Shown here: positions 22,927 through 33,399 of the stretch, one piece after another | Position numbering within the stretch: position 1 is the first letter of the stretch | Layout: each line of letters starts with the position of its first letter | NCBI GenBank assembly: GCA_031772625.1 | Contig: CM062805.1 | Span: 804,231,592 to 804,295,591, forward strand | Direction of reading: 5' to 3' | Length of the DNA: 64,000 nucleotides | DNA from: Pinus tabuliformis | Taxonomy: Eukaryota > Streptophyta > Pinopsida > Pinales > Pinaceae | Notes under the pieces: model-generated | The model's database searches: none | What the model was told of the DNA's origin: nothing | What the model saw: only the letters and a program-made list of their open reading frames with translations | Translations under genes and position numbers: made by a program

Positions 22927-22940
22927 TGGTATCAGAGCAC
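22927..22940 (+). promoter_or_regulatory. primer binding site, initiator tRNA-Met type, element E
   Basis: TGGTATCAGAGCAC lies two bases after the LTR end and matches the 3' end of initiator tRNA-Met, the primer used by Copia and chromovirus-type Gypsy elements. Confidence 0.9.
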
Positions 22941-22976
22941 TTTCTTGGGCAAAGCATAATTTTTTTTTTTTGCAGG

Positions 22977-23510
22977 AACTTTTTGGGGCGGCAAGTTTTC
23001 AGATCAGATATGTATGTACTGATTCAAAACTTGCAGAATCTAATTGTAGATCTAGATTTTTCATGAAAAAATACCCAATTTGAAGAAAAAAATTCATCTA
23101 AATCGGAGTCCAGATGAGGGAGATATCGTTGATTTAAAAATCAGCTGCATTGCAGACATTTTTCGGGGCAGCAAGTTTGTAGATTAGGTCTGTGCATTCT
23201 AGGGAAACATTTGCAGAATCTAATTGCAAATCTAGGTTCTTTGCGAAAAAATACCCAATTTTCAAAATAAATCAGCCAAATCGGAGTCCGAATGAGGGAG
23301 ATATTGCTGATTTAAACGTCAGCTGTGTTGCAGACATTTTTCGGGGCAACGAGATTGAAGATCAGATATGTGCGTTCTGGTGAAAACTTTGCAGAATCTA
23401 ATTGCAGATCTAGGTTCTTTGAAAAATAGTACCCAATTTAAAAAAAATTAGTTGAATCGGAGTTCGGATGAGAGAGATATTGCTGATTTAAAATCATCTC
23501 TTTTTTAAGA
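22977..23510 (+). repeat. three ~180-bp tandem repeats in the leader of element E
   Basis: The GGGGC in (TTTTC/G)GGGGCRRCAAG recurs at 22985, 23165 and 23343, spacing 180 and 178 bp. Each copy ends with a version of AATCGGAGTCCGRATGAGGG and GAGATATYGCTGATTTAAA. A weaker fourth unit may follow to 23640. Confidence 0.88.
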
Positions 23511-23713
23511 AATGTTTGTGATGGCAGGACAATTGCAACACGAATCTGAAATTTTAGTGCCTGGATCAGGATTTCTATCACATGGGAAGATGCAGAATGG
23601 TTGTTCCATTTCCGAAAACAGGTCATAATAGGGATTCTGATCAATATTGACTGAATTGTGGCCATTTCAAATTTTCGCCAAGTAAGTGATTTTTTGTTTT
23701 CAAAACCCTCTTC

Positions 23714-24610
23714 ATGGCTTCTAGCAAGCAATTTTTTACAGGGAAAGATAATGGTCCTACTATTGAAGAATTCATAAAAAATCTTAAGAAAAACCATCAG
23801 AAATATTGGAGAAGTTTCCTATGGCATAATGTGAAAGACGAGGCTGCCATATGGTGGTACTCACTTGGCACCCAGAAGTTCAAATTTTTAGATGAAGAAT
23901 TTGAAAAACTACTTTTGGACAAATGGTCTCATACTAGAAATGAGGAAACCACAAAACCTAGCAAAGATTTTATTTTTACAGGAAAGAAGGAAACCAAGAA
24001 ACATAAAGGGTTATTTTCTATTGGTATATCCTTATTACAGGTTCATGGATTGGTTGAGAAGGAGAAGATCATTGTGTCTATACATCCTAGCTGCAAGCAT
24101 AATTTTATCAATGTTAATTTGGCAAAAAAATTGCAAGTTCCAGCAAAACACATTGAAAACGCACAAGTTGAGAATGAGGATGTTCAAGTTTATAAAGATT
24201 TGAAGCTTTCTATGGATAAGTATGTGTTGCATTGTGATTTGTATACTTCAGATATGGATAAAATAGATGTTTTTTTGGGATATCCTTGGATGGAATCTGT
24301 GGGTTCTGTCAATATTAATGTGCAGAAGAAATTCATGAAGCTCTGGTATAAAAAGAAGAAAATTGCATTGTAGGATATTTCCATTAAGAACCAAGCAAAG
24401 ACTATGGAGGCAGAAGCACAAAGGTCTAATGAAAATGACACATCAGATGATGATTCTTTGATGGTTGACAATCAAACACAAACATCAAACCAGGTACCAG
24501 AAAAACAGGGAGTGTCCAAGGAGGCTGAAGCAGAAAATGTTACAGGTACTGATACATCAGATGAGGACTCAGTGGTTGAAGTAATATTGGAAGATAAGAA
24601 ACAACATTAG
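23714..24610 (+). pseudogene. gag and retropepsin-like region of element E
   Basis: The first part (from ATG 23714) has a Gag-like helical segment (FLWHNVKDEAAIWWYSLG, then LDEEFEKLLLDKWSH). The second part resembles a retropepsin-like fold of Gypsy elements (CKHNFINVNLAKKLQVP, then VFLGYPWMESVGSVNINVQKKF). An acidic tail follows (24404-24610) with two TSDDDS/TSDEDS-type repeats. No RT or integrase follows. It would supply a shell protein at most; the element needs pol from elsewhere. Confidence 0.7.
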
Positions 24611-24619
24611 GCACCACAA

Positions 24620-25002
24620 CATGTACCAAATACCAATTAGGCTCCATTAGGTGGTGAATTAAAGAAATATAGATTGTTGGTTAAAACTTCAACATATCAC
24701 CATCCACATCACCCCGCAAGAAAACAACCAACACGATGGCAACAAATCAACAACAAAGACAACAACCCCCACATGACAGATAGAGAGGGGCGATGATACA
24801 TCCACAACACAACAAAACATAAGAGCTTCCAGGGTCAACTTCCATCTCAAGCGAGCGAGGCACCAACTAGATCGAGGGTTCACCTTTCTCTTGGATGGCT
24901 AGATGCACGTGCATGGTACCAGTGGATTACTCTTTTGAGGAGATCTTATTATTTGTGTTCTTCTTATGTTTCGAGGATGAAACATGTTTAATGGGGGTGG
25001 AA
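24620..25002 (+). other. 3' untranslated region and purine tract of element E
   Basis: A stretch without recognised coding runs to the purine-rich ATGGGGGTGGAA at 24991-25002, directly before the 3' LTR. That is the expected priming site for plus-strand DNA synthesis. Confidence 0.75.
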
Positions 25003-25044
25003 TGTAGTATACCTGGGGGGATAGTATGGGGTACAGAGGGAGGT
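25003..25044 (+). repeat. 3' LTR of element E, first 42 bp
   Basis: Starts TGTAGTATACCTGGG and ends with GAGGT, the site where element B inserted. The other part is at 58558-58950. Confidence 0.9.
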
Positions 25045-26083
25045 TGTTATTAGGAAAACTAGTGTCTATGCAAAGCTGCTAGTCCCACTAAGGCTGGTAG
25101 ATACCTTAGAAACAAAAAAACTAAAAACTACTTCTGTTTTCCTTTATGAGAAATAGATAAGAGAGGAATAAGGAGACCAACCTATGTCTTGCGCTTGGTT
25201 CCTTGCTTGATTCCTCTCCCTTCTGATAGGTCTTCGCCACTCCCTTCCTCGTCTACCCAGCTTCAAAGAGCACCTGTAGAATCAAATCAACATAACACTA
25301 TCCAAGAACATAGATCTATTATCATAAACAATATAGGACCAGATATATATTGACCACACAAATGCATATAACATCAATCATACAAGAATGTGGAGGAAAA
25401 CTTGAATAGCTTTATTGATAATCAAGAAAGAGCAAAGAGGATTACAACCAATTGTTCTGACCCAACATCATCCTCTCAGCAAGAAAGCCCTTCTTCACCT
25501 CATGAAAAGCTTAGATCACCCAACACTATGATATTGCACCAAGAAACCAACAGAAATTCCTTACAATATACAAAATTTCAGCCTCTGGATCTCTGGGATG
25601 AGGGATCCATATATAGATGTTTGCAAGGGGAATGAGTCAGCTTTTGAGATTTGATTAGTGTCCTCTCTCTGATAGTTCTTGATTCCACTTGGAGATTGAT
25701 GATCTCTTACTCATCCTTGGTCGAATGCAGAGAGGCAAGTGTCACAGGAGAAGTTTCTGGAAGATTCCTTGCTCCTCCACCTTGCGGATTGACCCTTCCA
25801 TTTGTCCACTCTCACCCATCGCACCCCACAGAAGGGTTTTTAAACATGCATCACACCTACTGTGTGTATTCAGGTGGGATGCAACACACTTTGACTATTG
25901 AGCAAGTGAAATGGTCTAGTTTTGACCAGTTCTGAGTAGTTTTTCATGGAGAACTTCTGGGAGATGCTGTAATCAGTTTACCTTGTTCTTTTAGGGGTTG
26001 GAACAACACCTTTAGGGACTTAGGATCCCTTGGTTTATGGACGTTTATGATTGGGGTTGCAGTGCCCCAAAATGTCTATAACA
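25045..26083 (-). repeat. 3' LTR of element B
   Basis: In plus orientation it starts TGTTATTAGGAAAACTAG and ends GTCTATAACA. A TATA-like box lies on the minus strand at 25616-25607 (CTATATATGG). The polypurine tract of the element (TTTAGGGGGCAAC on the minus strand) adjoins at 26084-26096. The partner LTR is 57519-58557. Confidence 0.93.
25815..25890. promoter_or_regulatory. GTGCACC-type motif cluster in LTR U3, element B
   Basis: CCATCGCACCCC, CATGCATCACACCTACT and CAGGTGGGATGCAACACAC lie within 76 bp, about 200 bp upstream of the TATA-like box. The words recur in the leader (44400-44495) and upstream of the antisense gene (28412-28536). The same cluster is in the other LTR at about 58288-58364. 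Confidence 0.5.
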
Positions 26084-28380
26084 GTTGCCCCCTAAAGCAT
26101 GAGGTCGTTAATCTTTTGATGTCAGGTGAAATGCTTTATCATGAGGATCTGAAGTTTTTTGAAGATGGAAGGCGACCTGTAATAAGATACAATACAATAC
26201 ATTATCTTCGTAATATTTTCATGATCTAGCTGAGGCAAGAATTTCCCATGCTCAACTTTATAAATTCATTTTCATGTACATAGGACAGACAATCGTCTGA
26301 GTGTAGACTGATGATTCTGGTAGAGCCATCATCCCTTAAATTGGATGATTATCTATGCAACAATGATGTACATTGGATGTCTTTATTTTCCTGAATATAT
26401 ATCGCAGCCTGGATGGATGAAACTAGATCCGGGGTCTTCAATCTCGTTCGATCTTCACTCAAAGTACAGGTCGATCCATGTGAGAGATGTTCTGGAGTCA
26501 AACATGGAAAGACATCGCCTGATTACCAGCCAATGATGTAAGCTGTTAACAGGCGCGAGAGGAATCACTGATAATGATGATGAACCTCAAGGTACTACAG
26601 TACAATTCACGTGGTGTGAATAAGGGACTTGGCGTCGAACACCACGTAAAATATTTTGGTCGAAGGCCATTGATGTAAACCTGTAGCCAGAAGTGAGAAA
26701 CTTGCCATTGAGGCATGCAAGCTTCAAAGTACTGAAAGGGTTGTTCCTAGATCGACTTCCTGGATAATGAGCTGATGCCGACAAGAATCGATCTGTCATA
26801 GGAGGGCCTTAGCGAATCCCACATCAATGACACGGAATGAAGCAAATGATTTTAATGGAGGTGAAAACGATATGGTGATATAAGGTTCAGGGTGGCGGTC
26901 ATGAAAGAATGGAGCATAAATGTATTGCAGTGGGTGAGACACAGGTGAATTCTCTAAGCGACTTCTCTTGAAAATATCGGCGACACTGACATGATGGATT
27001 GGTAGCATTAACCTCAAATATGGATGGTGTGACGGAACCATGGTGATGTGACCAGTGAATGGAACAACCCAACCCGACTCGGATGCGGAGTGAAAGTGTC
27101 ATGTTCAAGAGCAACTTGCTACCAACAAGTTTCTTCAAGTTTTCTTCCCAATTTTTCCCAGTCATTGCTGACCAGTACCTCTTTATTTTTGTCAAGCTTG
27201 AGGAGGATAACATATGCTTGTTCTATAATTTTCCCTTCGGGAAAACCCATCACTATGTTTTAACGAGCCTAGCGATAATGAAACTTGTTCTTGTCTGTTA
27301 TGGACAAGTTTGTCGCTATTCAGTTTTAACGAGTTTAACGACAAATATAACTCAGTCCTTTTCAATTTTAGAGAGTCTGAAAAGGGACGTAAAGGAAACT
27401 CCAAAAATCCTTTTTCATCATCTAATCCCTTAATTTCGAAAAAGTATAAAATAATACAAAAGGGATGAATTTTCGGTAATTTTAACGAGCCGAACAAAAC
27501 AAGCGCTCGATCTTTTTGTGTAATAATCCCTCAGGTCCAAAAAGATTAAAATCTAAAGGAGGGATAGCACTTCCGGTCACTTTGACGAGCTGGAGAGGCC
27601 AATGGCTCGACAATATTTTCATATTTTACGAGTTAGTTGAAAAGAGCTTAAAGGAGACTCTTTTTTGAGGAACGAGTGATAGATTCGGGTAGCAGCTGAT
27701 TCCAGGTAAGGTTTGGAATTTTCCAATCACGGAAGTGTCACAAGGATGGCTAATAAGATCACTCTTCGCAGCTGTTCCTCAAAAGGGGTGAACAATCAAG
27801 TGGAGGTGAATGATTGGCCAATACAGAGTGGAGGTGATGATGAGAACACCACAAAGGCTTCAAAGGCTAATGATAATACATTCACGATGGTTATTTAACA
27901 AAAAATGGTTCATTTTTTAATGAGCTTAAACACTAGGGGAACACTTGCTCACTACTTATGTTTATTTTTTAATGAGCTTGAATTCCGCGTTAAAACTGAT
28001 CGATATAATGGTCATTGATTTTCTTGATTTTACCATTAATAACTTTGTTCCTTCAAAGATTGTACTGCCTGCTCAATTGCTTCATCAAACTAGTTAGAAA
28101 TGAATAATATAAGTTTGAAAAATGAGTTAAGACACTAATATTTTACTTGAATTACGTAAAAAGTAATTTAAAAGTGATTTTACCCCTCATTTTACCATTT
28201 CATTTGAACTTTGGTTTGTTGGAGTTTTGGAGGTGCTTTCCCCCTTGATTTTCACCAGTTGATTTTGGGAGATTCTGTGGACGATTTTCGGCGCCGTCTG
28301 GACCAGGTAGGAGCTAAACCTGAGCTCTTTCATTTCATCCTTTCCATTTTGCATTATGAGCATGTTTTCTGGTTTTTTTG
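26084..28380. other. 3' non-coding region of element B
   Basis: Between the 3' LTR and the antisense gene there is no recognised protein. 26520-26830 matches the degenerate repeats of element C (46390-47180), with shared words CCTCAAGGTAC and GTCGAACACC. 27309-27665 is the interleaved inverted-repeat array. An AT-rich stretch without features fills 27690-28380. Confidence 0.65.
27309..27665. other. tandem array of interleaved inverted repeats (pseudoknot-like), element B 3' side
   Basis: Modules in order a-b-a'-b': (1) TTTGTCG 27309-27315, GAGTT 27331-27335, CGACAAA 27339-27345, AACTC 27349-27353. (2) GTCCTTTTCA 27355-27364, GAGT 27373-27376, TGAAAAGGGAC 27378-27388, ACTC 27398-27401. (3) CTTTTTC 27410-27416, ATCCCTT 27425-27431, GAAAAAG 27438-27444, AAGGGAT 27460-27466. 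(4) TTCGG 27472-27476, CGAGC 27486-27490, CCGAA 27490-27494, GCTCG 27505-27509. (5) ATCTTTTTG 27510-27518, ATCCCTC 27526-27532, CAAAAAGAT 27538-27546, GAGGGAT 27559-27565. Weaker modules continue to 27665. Nearly all pairings are exact. Confidence 0.8.
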
Positions 28381-28411
28381 AGCCTCAGGGGTTTGAAAAA
28401 CACGCCCTGGC

Positions 28412-28536
28412 TCCATCGCACCCTTTCTATATCGAAAGGTGCGTTGCATGTTGGCCTGACCATTGGCTAGTTAGCATGCAGTGCACCCAGAACACTGCTA
28501 GGGTGCAATGGGTGCAAGGAGGGAAATTTGTGCACA
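28412..28536. promoter_or_regulatory. GTGCACC-type motif cluster upstream of antisense gene, element B
   Basis: CCATCGCACCC, AAAGGTGCGTTGCATG, GCATGCAGTGCACCC, AGGGTGCAATGGGTGCAAGG and TTGTGCACAG lie within 125 bp, about 90-210 bp upstream of the PMD-like start at 28623. Confidence 0.55.
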
Positions 28537-28622
28537 GTTTTCCATGGAAAGTTTTGCCTGTTTTTCACCAAATTAGGATCTAACTCTTCTCTTGTTTGTT
28601 TTCAGAGATTCATTGGAGAAAA

Positions 28623-29771
28623 ATGCCTATTACATGGCGAGAACGTGAGCATGAAGAAGAGGACATGCTTGCTTTACATGATCCGGTTACGGTAAATGCA
28701 CTGCGGAACTGTGGCTTGTTCAAGTTTTTCCGCATCTCTAGCATGAGGCAAAAAATCAACTTGTTGTAGTATTTGCTCAATGCCTGGGATCCTACCAGCC
28801 AGGTGTTCTAGATTAGGGGCAAATATATCCCCTTGACTGTCGTGGACATCTATTTTTTGACCGACTTATCGAGGCGGGGTGCCCCTATCTCATTATCAGG
28901 TTCAGCCCGTGGGGGTGAATTTGTGAGAGATTACATTCACAGGTATTGTAGAGAAGGATCTCAACCGAGTAAGGACGGCAAGATCAACATCCAAGATGTC
29001 ACTGACAGGCCCTTGAGGACCATTCTGTTCACTTTTGCTAGGATGGCTGGTAGTGCGACTCTTCATGTGGCCAACCAATCTTATATGCAGTACGCCTTAG
29101 AATGCCTTGAACCAAAGGTGTTCAACTGGTGTGACGCAGTACTCTTTGTGATGAAAGAACAATTGACCAAGGTGAAAAGTGGAAGATTGAAGAACTTTGG
29201 ATATGGTTCTATTTTGACCACCTTTGCCTTGGAAAAGATCCCGCTGATGCAGCCGCAGTATATTTCACTTGGTTTACCTCCACCAACTGAGCCACGGATG
29301 CAGAGATGGGTCGACCATATGTCCAAACATGCTGGTCAATCTCAGGTTTCCTTTTATGATACCTTCTTTGGGTGGTTCGATCGTCAAGAGATGGTTTTTT
29401 CCGAGTATCCATATGCTGGTATGGATTTCGGGGTGACCCGGATTTGGTACTGCCGGCTGGCGAGTAGTAGGGCGCCATTGGTAAAATTTTTGACCATATC
29501 TCTATTCATTGTTTCTCTTTATAATTTTCTTGTGCTTTATTCTATCAAGACTAATCAGAACTCATGTGCTCATGCAGATGTTGGACCAGTTCGGCCAGTA
29601 GTACGCCTGGGAGTGCCAGCTGCCGCTCCAGCAGGAGAGGCTGTGGGAAGGGCTATCCTTCACGACCTTGATGTGGCCGAGACTCTTTCAACATTACAGG
29701 ATCAGGTCGGGGGCCTCACTCTTGGTATTCCAGATGTGAGGACTGATGAGATGCCTTTGAGGTTGCAATGA
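28623..29771 (+). pseudogene. antisense PMD-like gene of element B
   Basis: Starts MPITWREREHEEED, then NALRNCGLFKFFR, VVDIYFLTDLSRRGAP, TILFTFARMAGSATLH, RLKNFGYGSILTTF and YPYAGMDFG. An intron-like gap with GT at 29481 and AG at 29576-29577 (97 bp) sits where the C copy has one; the block after it begins with a GPVRPV motif as in C. The family looks like the plant mobile domain; the call rests on motif only. The copy is damaged. It runs against the retroelement genes and converges with the second RNase H. Confidence 0.65.
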
Positions 29772-29942
29772 CATCCTACCAGCTTGCCGAGTCGATGGAC
29801 TAGGCTTTTACACATGATTGCACAGTGGTGACTTGTTATCACCAGCATCATTAGACTAGGGTGCCCCCTAGCATTTTGAGTTTTGGGTCATTTGACCAAT
29901 TTTTGTCTTGGTTACAGAACATTATGTGTAAACCATAAACAG

Positions 29943-29970
29943 TATATATATATATATATATATATATATT
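29943..29970. repeat. (TA)n run between convergent genes, element B
   Basis: A 28-bp AT dinucleotide run lies in the gap between the end of the PMD-like gene (29771) and the end of the second RNase H (30039). Element C has the same kind of run at the same place (50061-50079). Confidence 0.95.
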
Positions 29971-30038
29971 TTATTTTCGGAGCTTTATTTTGGTTAAGTT
30001 ACATGATCCTGATGCAAATATTTATGAAATGCTTCTTT

Positions 30039-30473
30039 TTATAACTGTTGCAAATGTCTATCTAACACATAATTCGCCAATGAGTTTGTTAATGTGTTTA
30101 AGTTTCTGGAAATATGTTGATATTGAATAAAATCAAATTTCCTTTCCAAAATCTTGACCCTTAGGAACATGCGATAGATAGCTAGATTTCGGACGGAGTA
30201 GATACTAGTGAGTTGTAGTATGACGAGCTGTGAGTCTAGCATGACGACAAGTCGGCGTATGCCATGTGCGATGGCATCATAGAGAAGTTCTATCAACGTG
30301 CTATATTCAGCGATGTTATTTGTTGACCGACCAATACATACCCCTCTGAAACTTACTAACTCGCCGCTTGGATCAAAAATGGCCCAGGCTGCAGAAGATA
30401 GGTTCCGCGAACTACGATTCGCTCCGTCAGCATATCCAAAAAATGATTCCAATAGGTTCGACATCTGCAACAA
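30039..30473 (-). pseudogene. second (archaeal-type) RNase H, element B
   Basis: Blocks are FFGYADGANRSSRNLSSAAW, IFDPSGELVSFRGVCIG, NNIAEYSTLIELL, LVVMLDSQLVILQL and LANYVLDRHLQQL. The D of YADGA, E of AEY, D of MLDSQ and the final N/D region are at RNase H spacing. It is almost as long as the intact copy in C (50105-50536) and sits downstream of integrase, facing the PMD-like gene. Confidence 0.75.
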
Positions 30474-30626
30474 ATGTAAAAAGTGGATTACTTGACCAAA
30501 ATGATTACCCTTAGTGAAAATAAAAAGGTAACAAAAGCGTAGGGGTTACTACACTGAATCATGCGTAGTAACGCTTAAGGTACAACCTGTTACGGGGTTG
30601 CGCGAGTGGAATCCCATCGTAATCCA

Positions 30627-31704
30627 TTAAATTGTAGGCCCCTTTTTATAATACACGCTTAACAATATAGGGGCCCATCCACAAAGACCTGAACTTACTT
30701 GCTCCCAATTTATCGGATTCTTGGTCGTAAAGCAAGACCAAGTCACCTTCTGAGAAGACACGAGGTTTGAAATTCTTGTCGAACTGCGCCTTGACTCGTT
30801 TCTTATGGGCTTCGTTAGCCAAAGCGGCATCATGATGGGTTTCATCCAATTGGATTAGTTCCAAGGAACGAGCCTCCTCTTCTGAAGTTCTGAGGAGAAG
30901 GTCGATTGTGAGTTTGAGGGATGAGATTTCACACTGAACTGGTAAGATTGCTTCCAGGACATACACCAGTTGGAAGGGTGTAAAACCAGTTGCATTCCTT
31001 ATCGATATTTGGTATGCCCACAAGGCCGAGTATAGGATCAGGTGCCAACTACTTTTTTGGACTCCAATCATCCTTCGCAGCATGCGCTTCAAGACCTTGT
31101 TGATTGCTTCAACTTGTCCGTTGGCCTGCGGGTAATATGGAGTAGAGCTATCGTGAGACAACCCTAATTTGGCAGCTAATTTGGCCATCATGTGATTGCA
31201 AAAATGCGATCCATGATCTGTGACTATAGCCTGTGGAATGCCGAATCTGGCAACTACATAATTGAAAAAGAAAAGGGTAGCTGTTTCACCAGTGTTATCT
31301 AATGTAGGCATCGCCTCGGTCCATTTGGTAAAACAGTCCACTACGACTATGATATACCCATGCCCCCTGGTTGAGGTGGGGTTACATGTCATGAAATCAA
31401 TGCCCCATTTGGCGAATGGCCCAACAACAACTATTGGCTGCAGAGGTGCGGGTGGTCTTCTGGTTTTGCTATCAAAAATTTGACAAGCATGGAAACTTCT
31501 GACTGCGGTTATGCAATCTTTGAACATTGTTGGCCAGAAGTATCCTGCTCGTAATTTTTTTTGCACCATAGAGTAACCAGATTGATGCCCCCCACACACG
31601 CCTGAATGGCAATCATTCATGAATTTTTCAGCTTCCTCATGGGTGAGGCACCTCCTTAGAACTGTATCGACACCACGACGGTAAAGCCTATCACCCACGA
31701 TCAT
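30627..31704 (-). pseudogene. Gypsy integrase, element B
   Basis: Zinc-binding region HSGVCGGHQSGYSMVQKKL with a later HACQIF, core blocks WGIDFMTCNP, TDHGSHFCNHMMAKL and YYPQANGQVEAINKVL, then the C-terminal GDLVLLYDQESDKLGASKF and WMGPYIVKRVL. The DD(35)E residues are visible in these blocks. The domain is part of a broken element. Confidence 0.88.
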
Positions 31705-31998
31705 GTAGTCTTTTTATTGGTATCGAATACATTTTTGTTCTGAGCGGGAGGTATTAGGCCTATATTTTTGGGTTTGGAGATAGATGATTATATCTCCATG
31801 CCACAGATTGCTTGAAGATATCAGAAACAAAGATTCATCCACGATTGTTTCTTCTGATGTTTCATCGTTGGACAACGATGGGAGATCGCATAGTAATTCC
31901 CCGAATACCAGGGATTTATTCGATTTGGATTTTACAAATTACAGATCAAACTCTTGAAGAATTTTTATCCATTTTGAATATTTTCCCCCCAGCAACTG

Positions 31999-33306
31999 TC
32001 ACAACAAGATATAAGTCATGGGGTTGCAATCTGACAGAATGGTAGTTTTCCGAAAGAGGACATAGTGTCGAAATCTCTGTATCGCTTGAACATCTATGAG
32101 CGCCAGCTTTTCAACATAGGAATATTTGATTTCTGTATCATTTAAGTTCCTACTTAAATAATATATAGGATGTTCAATTCCGTTGTCTGCTTGAACTAAA
32201 ACCATTGCAATGTTTGTATCCCCTGCAGCCAGATATAGGTTAAAGCCTTTTTGATGATCAGGAGTGTACATTAATGATGCTTTCATTAGGGATTCTTTTA
32301 AAGCATCAAAGGAAGCTTGCGCGACCTGATCCCAGACGAAGGGCACTTCCTTTTTCAATAGACGCGTATAACCTTTAGCAAGTTCGACGTAATTTGGAAT
32401 GAACCTCCTCAGAAAGTTTGCTTTCCCTTGGAGTTTCTGAATTTGAAGAAAATTTGAAGGTGGAGGAAAATTTATGATTGCATGAACCTTACATGGGTCA
32501 AGACGAATCCTGTCCTTTGAGAGTACAAAGTCAAGTAAACGACCAGAACTGACACAGAACACACATTTGTGTGGAATGAGTCATATCTTGTAATGTCGGC
32601 AACGTAGAAATATCGCTCTCAAATGCTGCGGATGATCGGTACGCTTTCGCGAATGAGTCGAAAGGTCATCGAGATATGGTTGAACGATGTTTTTGATGTC
32701 ATGGAAGGCACAATTCATTACCCTCTAAAATGTTGCCCCTGCGTTCTTTAAACGAAAGGGTAATTTGCGATATGCGAATGTGCCCCACGGAAAAATAAAT
32801 GCAGTCTTTGACTGGTCCTGTGGGCGGATATTTATTTGATTATACCTGAAGAATCCATCCATAAATGAAAATATTTCACATCCAGTGCATTCATCAATTA
32901 TCTGGTCAATAAAGGGTGTAGGGTAGTTGTCTTTTGGACAAGCTTGATTTACATCCCTATAATCGATGCACACTCTAATCGTTCCTTGTTTTTTCATTAC
33001 AGGAACAATGTTCGATACCCAATCGGTTAGAGGAATCGGGTAAATGAAACCAACATGGAGAAGTTTTTCAACTTCCGCCTTGATGGCAGCAACTTTCTTG
33101 GGGTGCACCTGTCGTAGCCATTGTCGTACTGGTTTGACATTTGGATACATCTTGATTTCGTGTTCAACTATACTCGAGTCAATGCCTGGCATTTCATCAT
33201 ATGACCAAGCAAAGACATCTCTGAATTCGTGAAAAAGAGCGTTATATATTTCCAGTTCTGAAGGAGAACAACATTTGCCAACATAAATATTCTCTATAAC
33301 ATCCAT
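31999..33306 (-). pseudogene. Gypsy reverse transcriptase and RNase H, element B
   Basis: RT starts near 33200 (FRDVFAWSYDEMPGID, then KPVRQWLRQVHPKK) and continues with TIRVCIDYRDVNQACPKDNYP and WGTFAYRKLPF. The RNase H part follows (FVWDQVAQASFDALK, FNLYLAAGDTNIAMVL, IQRFRHYVLF). Closest in this window to element A. The reading frame is broken. Confidence 0.87.
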
Positions 33307-33399
33307 TTGGTCGAGATATTTATGGTGATAGTTTCTTCAATATTGGACAAGTTTTGCTCGGAATCCATCGTGTTTTCAGTATTTGATAGGAAATCAAAA

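Larger units (their letters stand above)
22494..25044 (+). mobile_element. element E: non-autonomous Gypsy-like element, left part
   Basis: 5' LTR 22494-22924 (431 bp), primer site 22927-22940, leader with three ~180-bp repeats, a gag-protease region (23714-24610), purine tract 24991-25002 and the first 42 bp of the 3' LTR. The rest of the 3' LTR is at 58558-58950, split by element B. There is no RT or integrase in the 2.1-kb interior. Its LTRs differ at about 6% of sites by hand count. Flanks show the target duplication AATTT at 22489-22493 and 58951-58955. Interior coding is broken. Confidence 0.88.

Noticed and set aside
22977-23510. 180-bp repeats as a centromeric satellite
   Set aside because: Only three units, confined to the leader between primer site and gag of element E.
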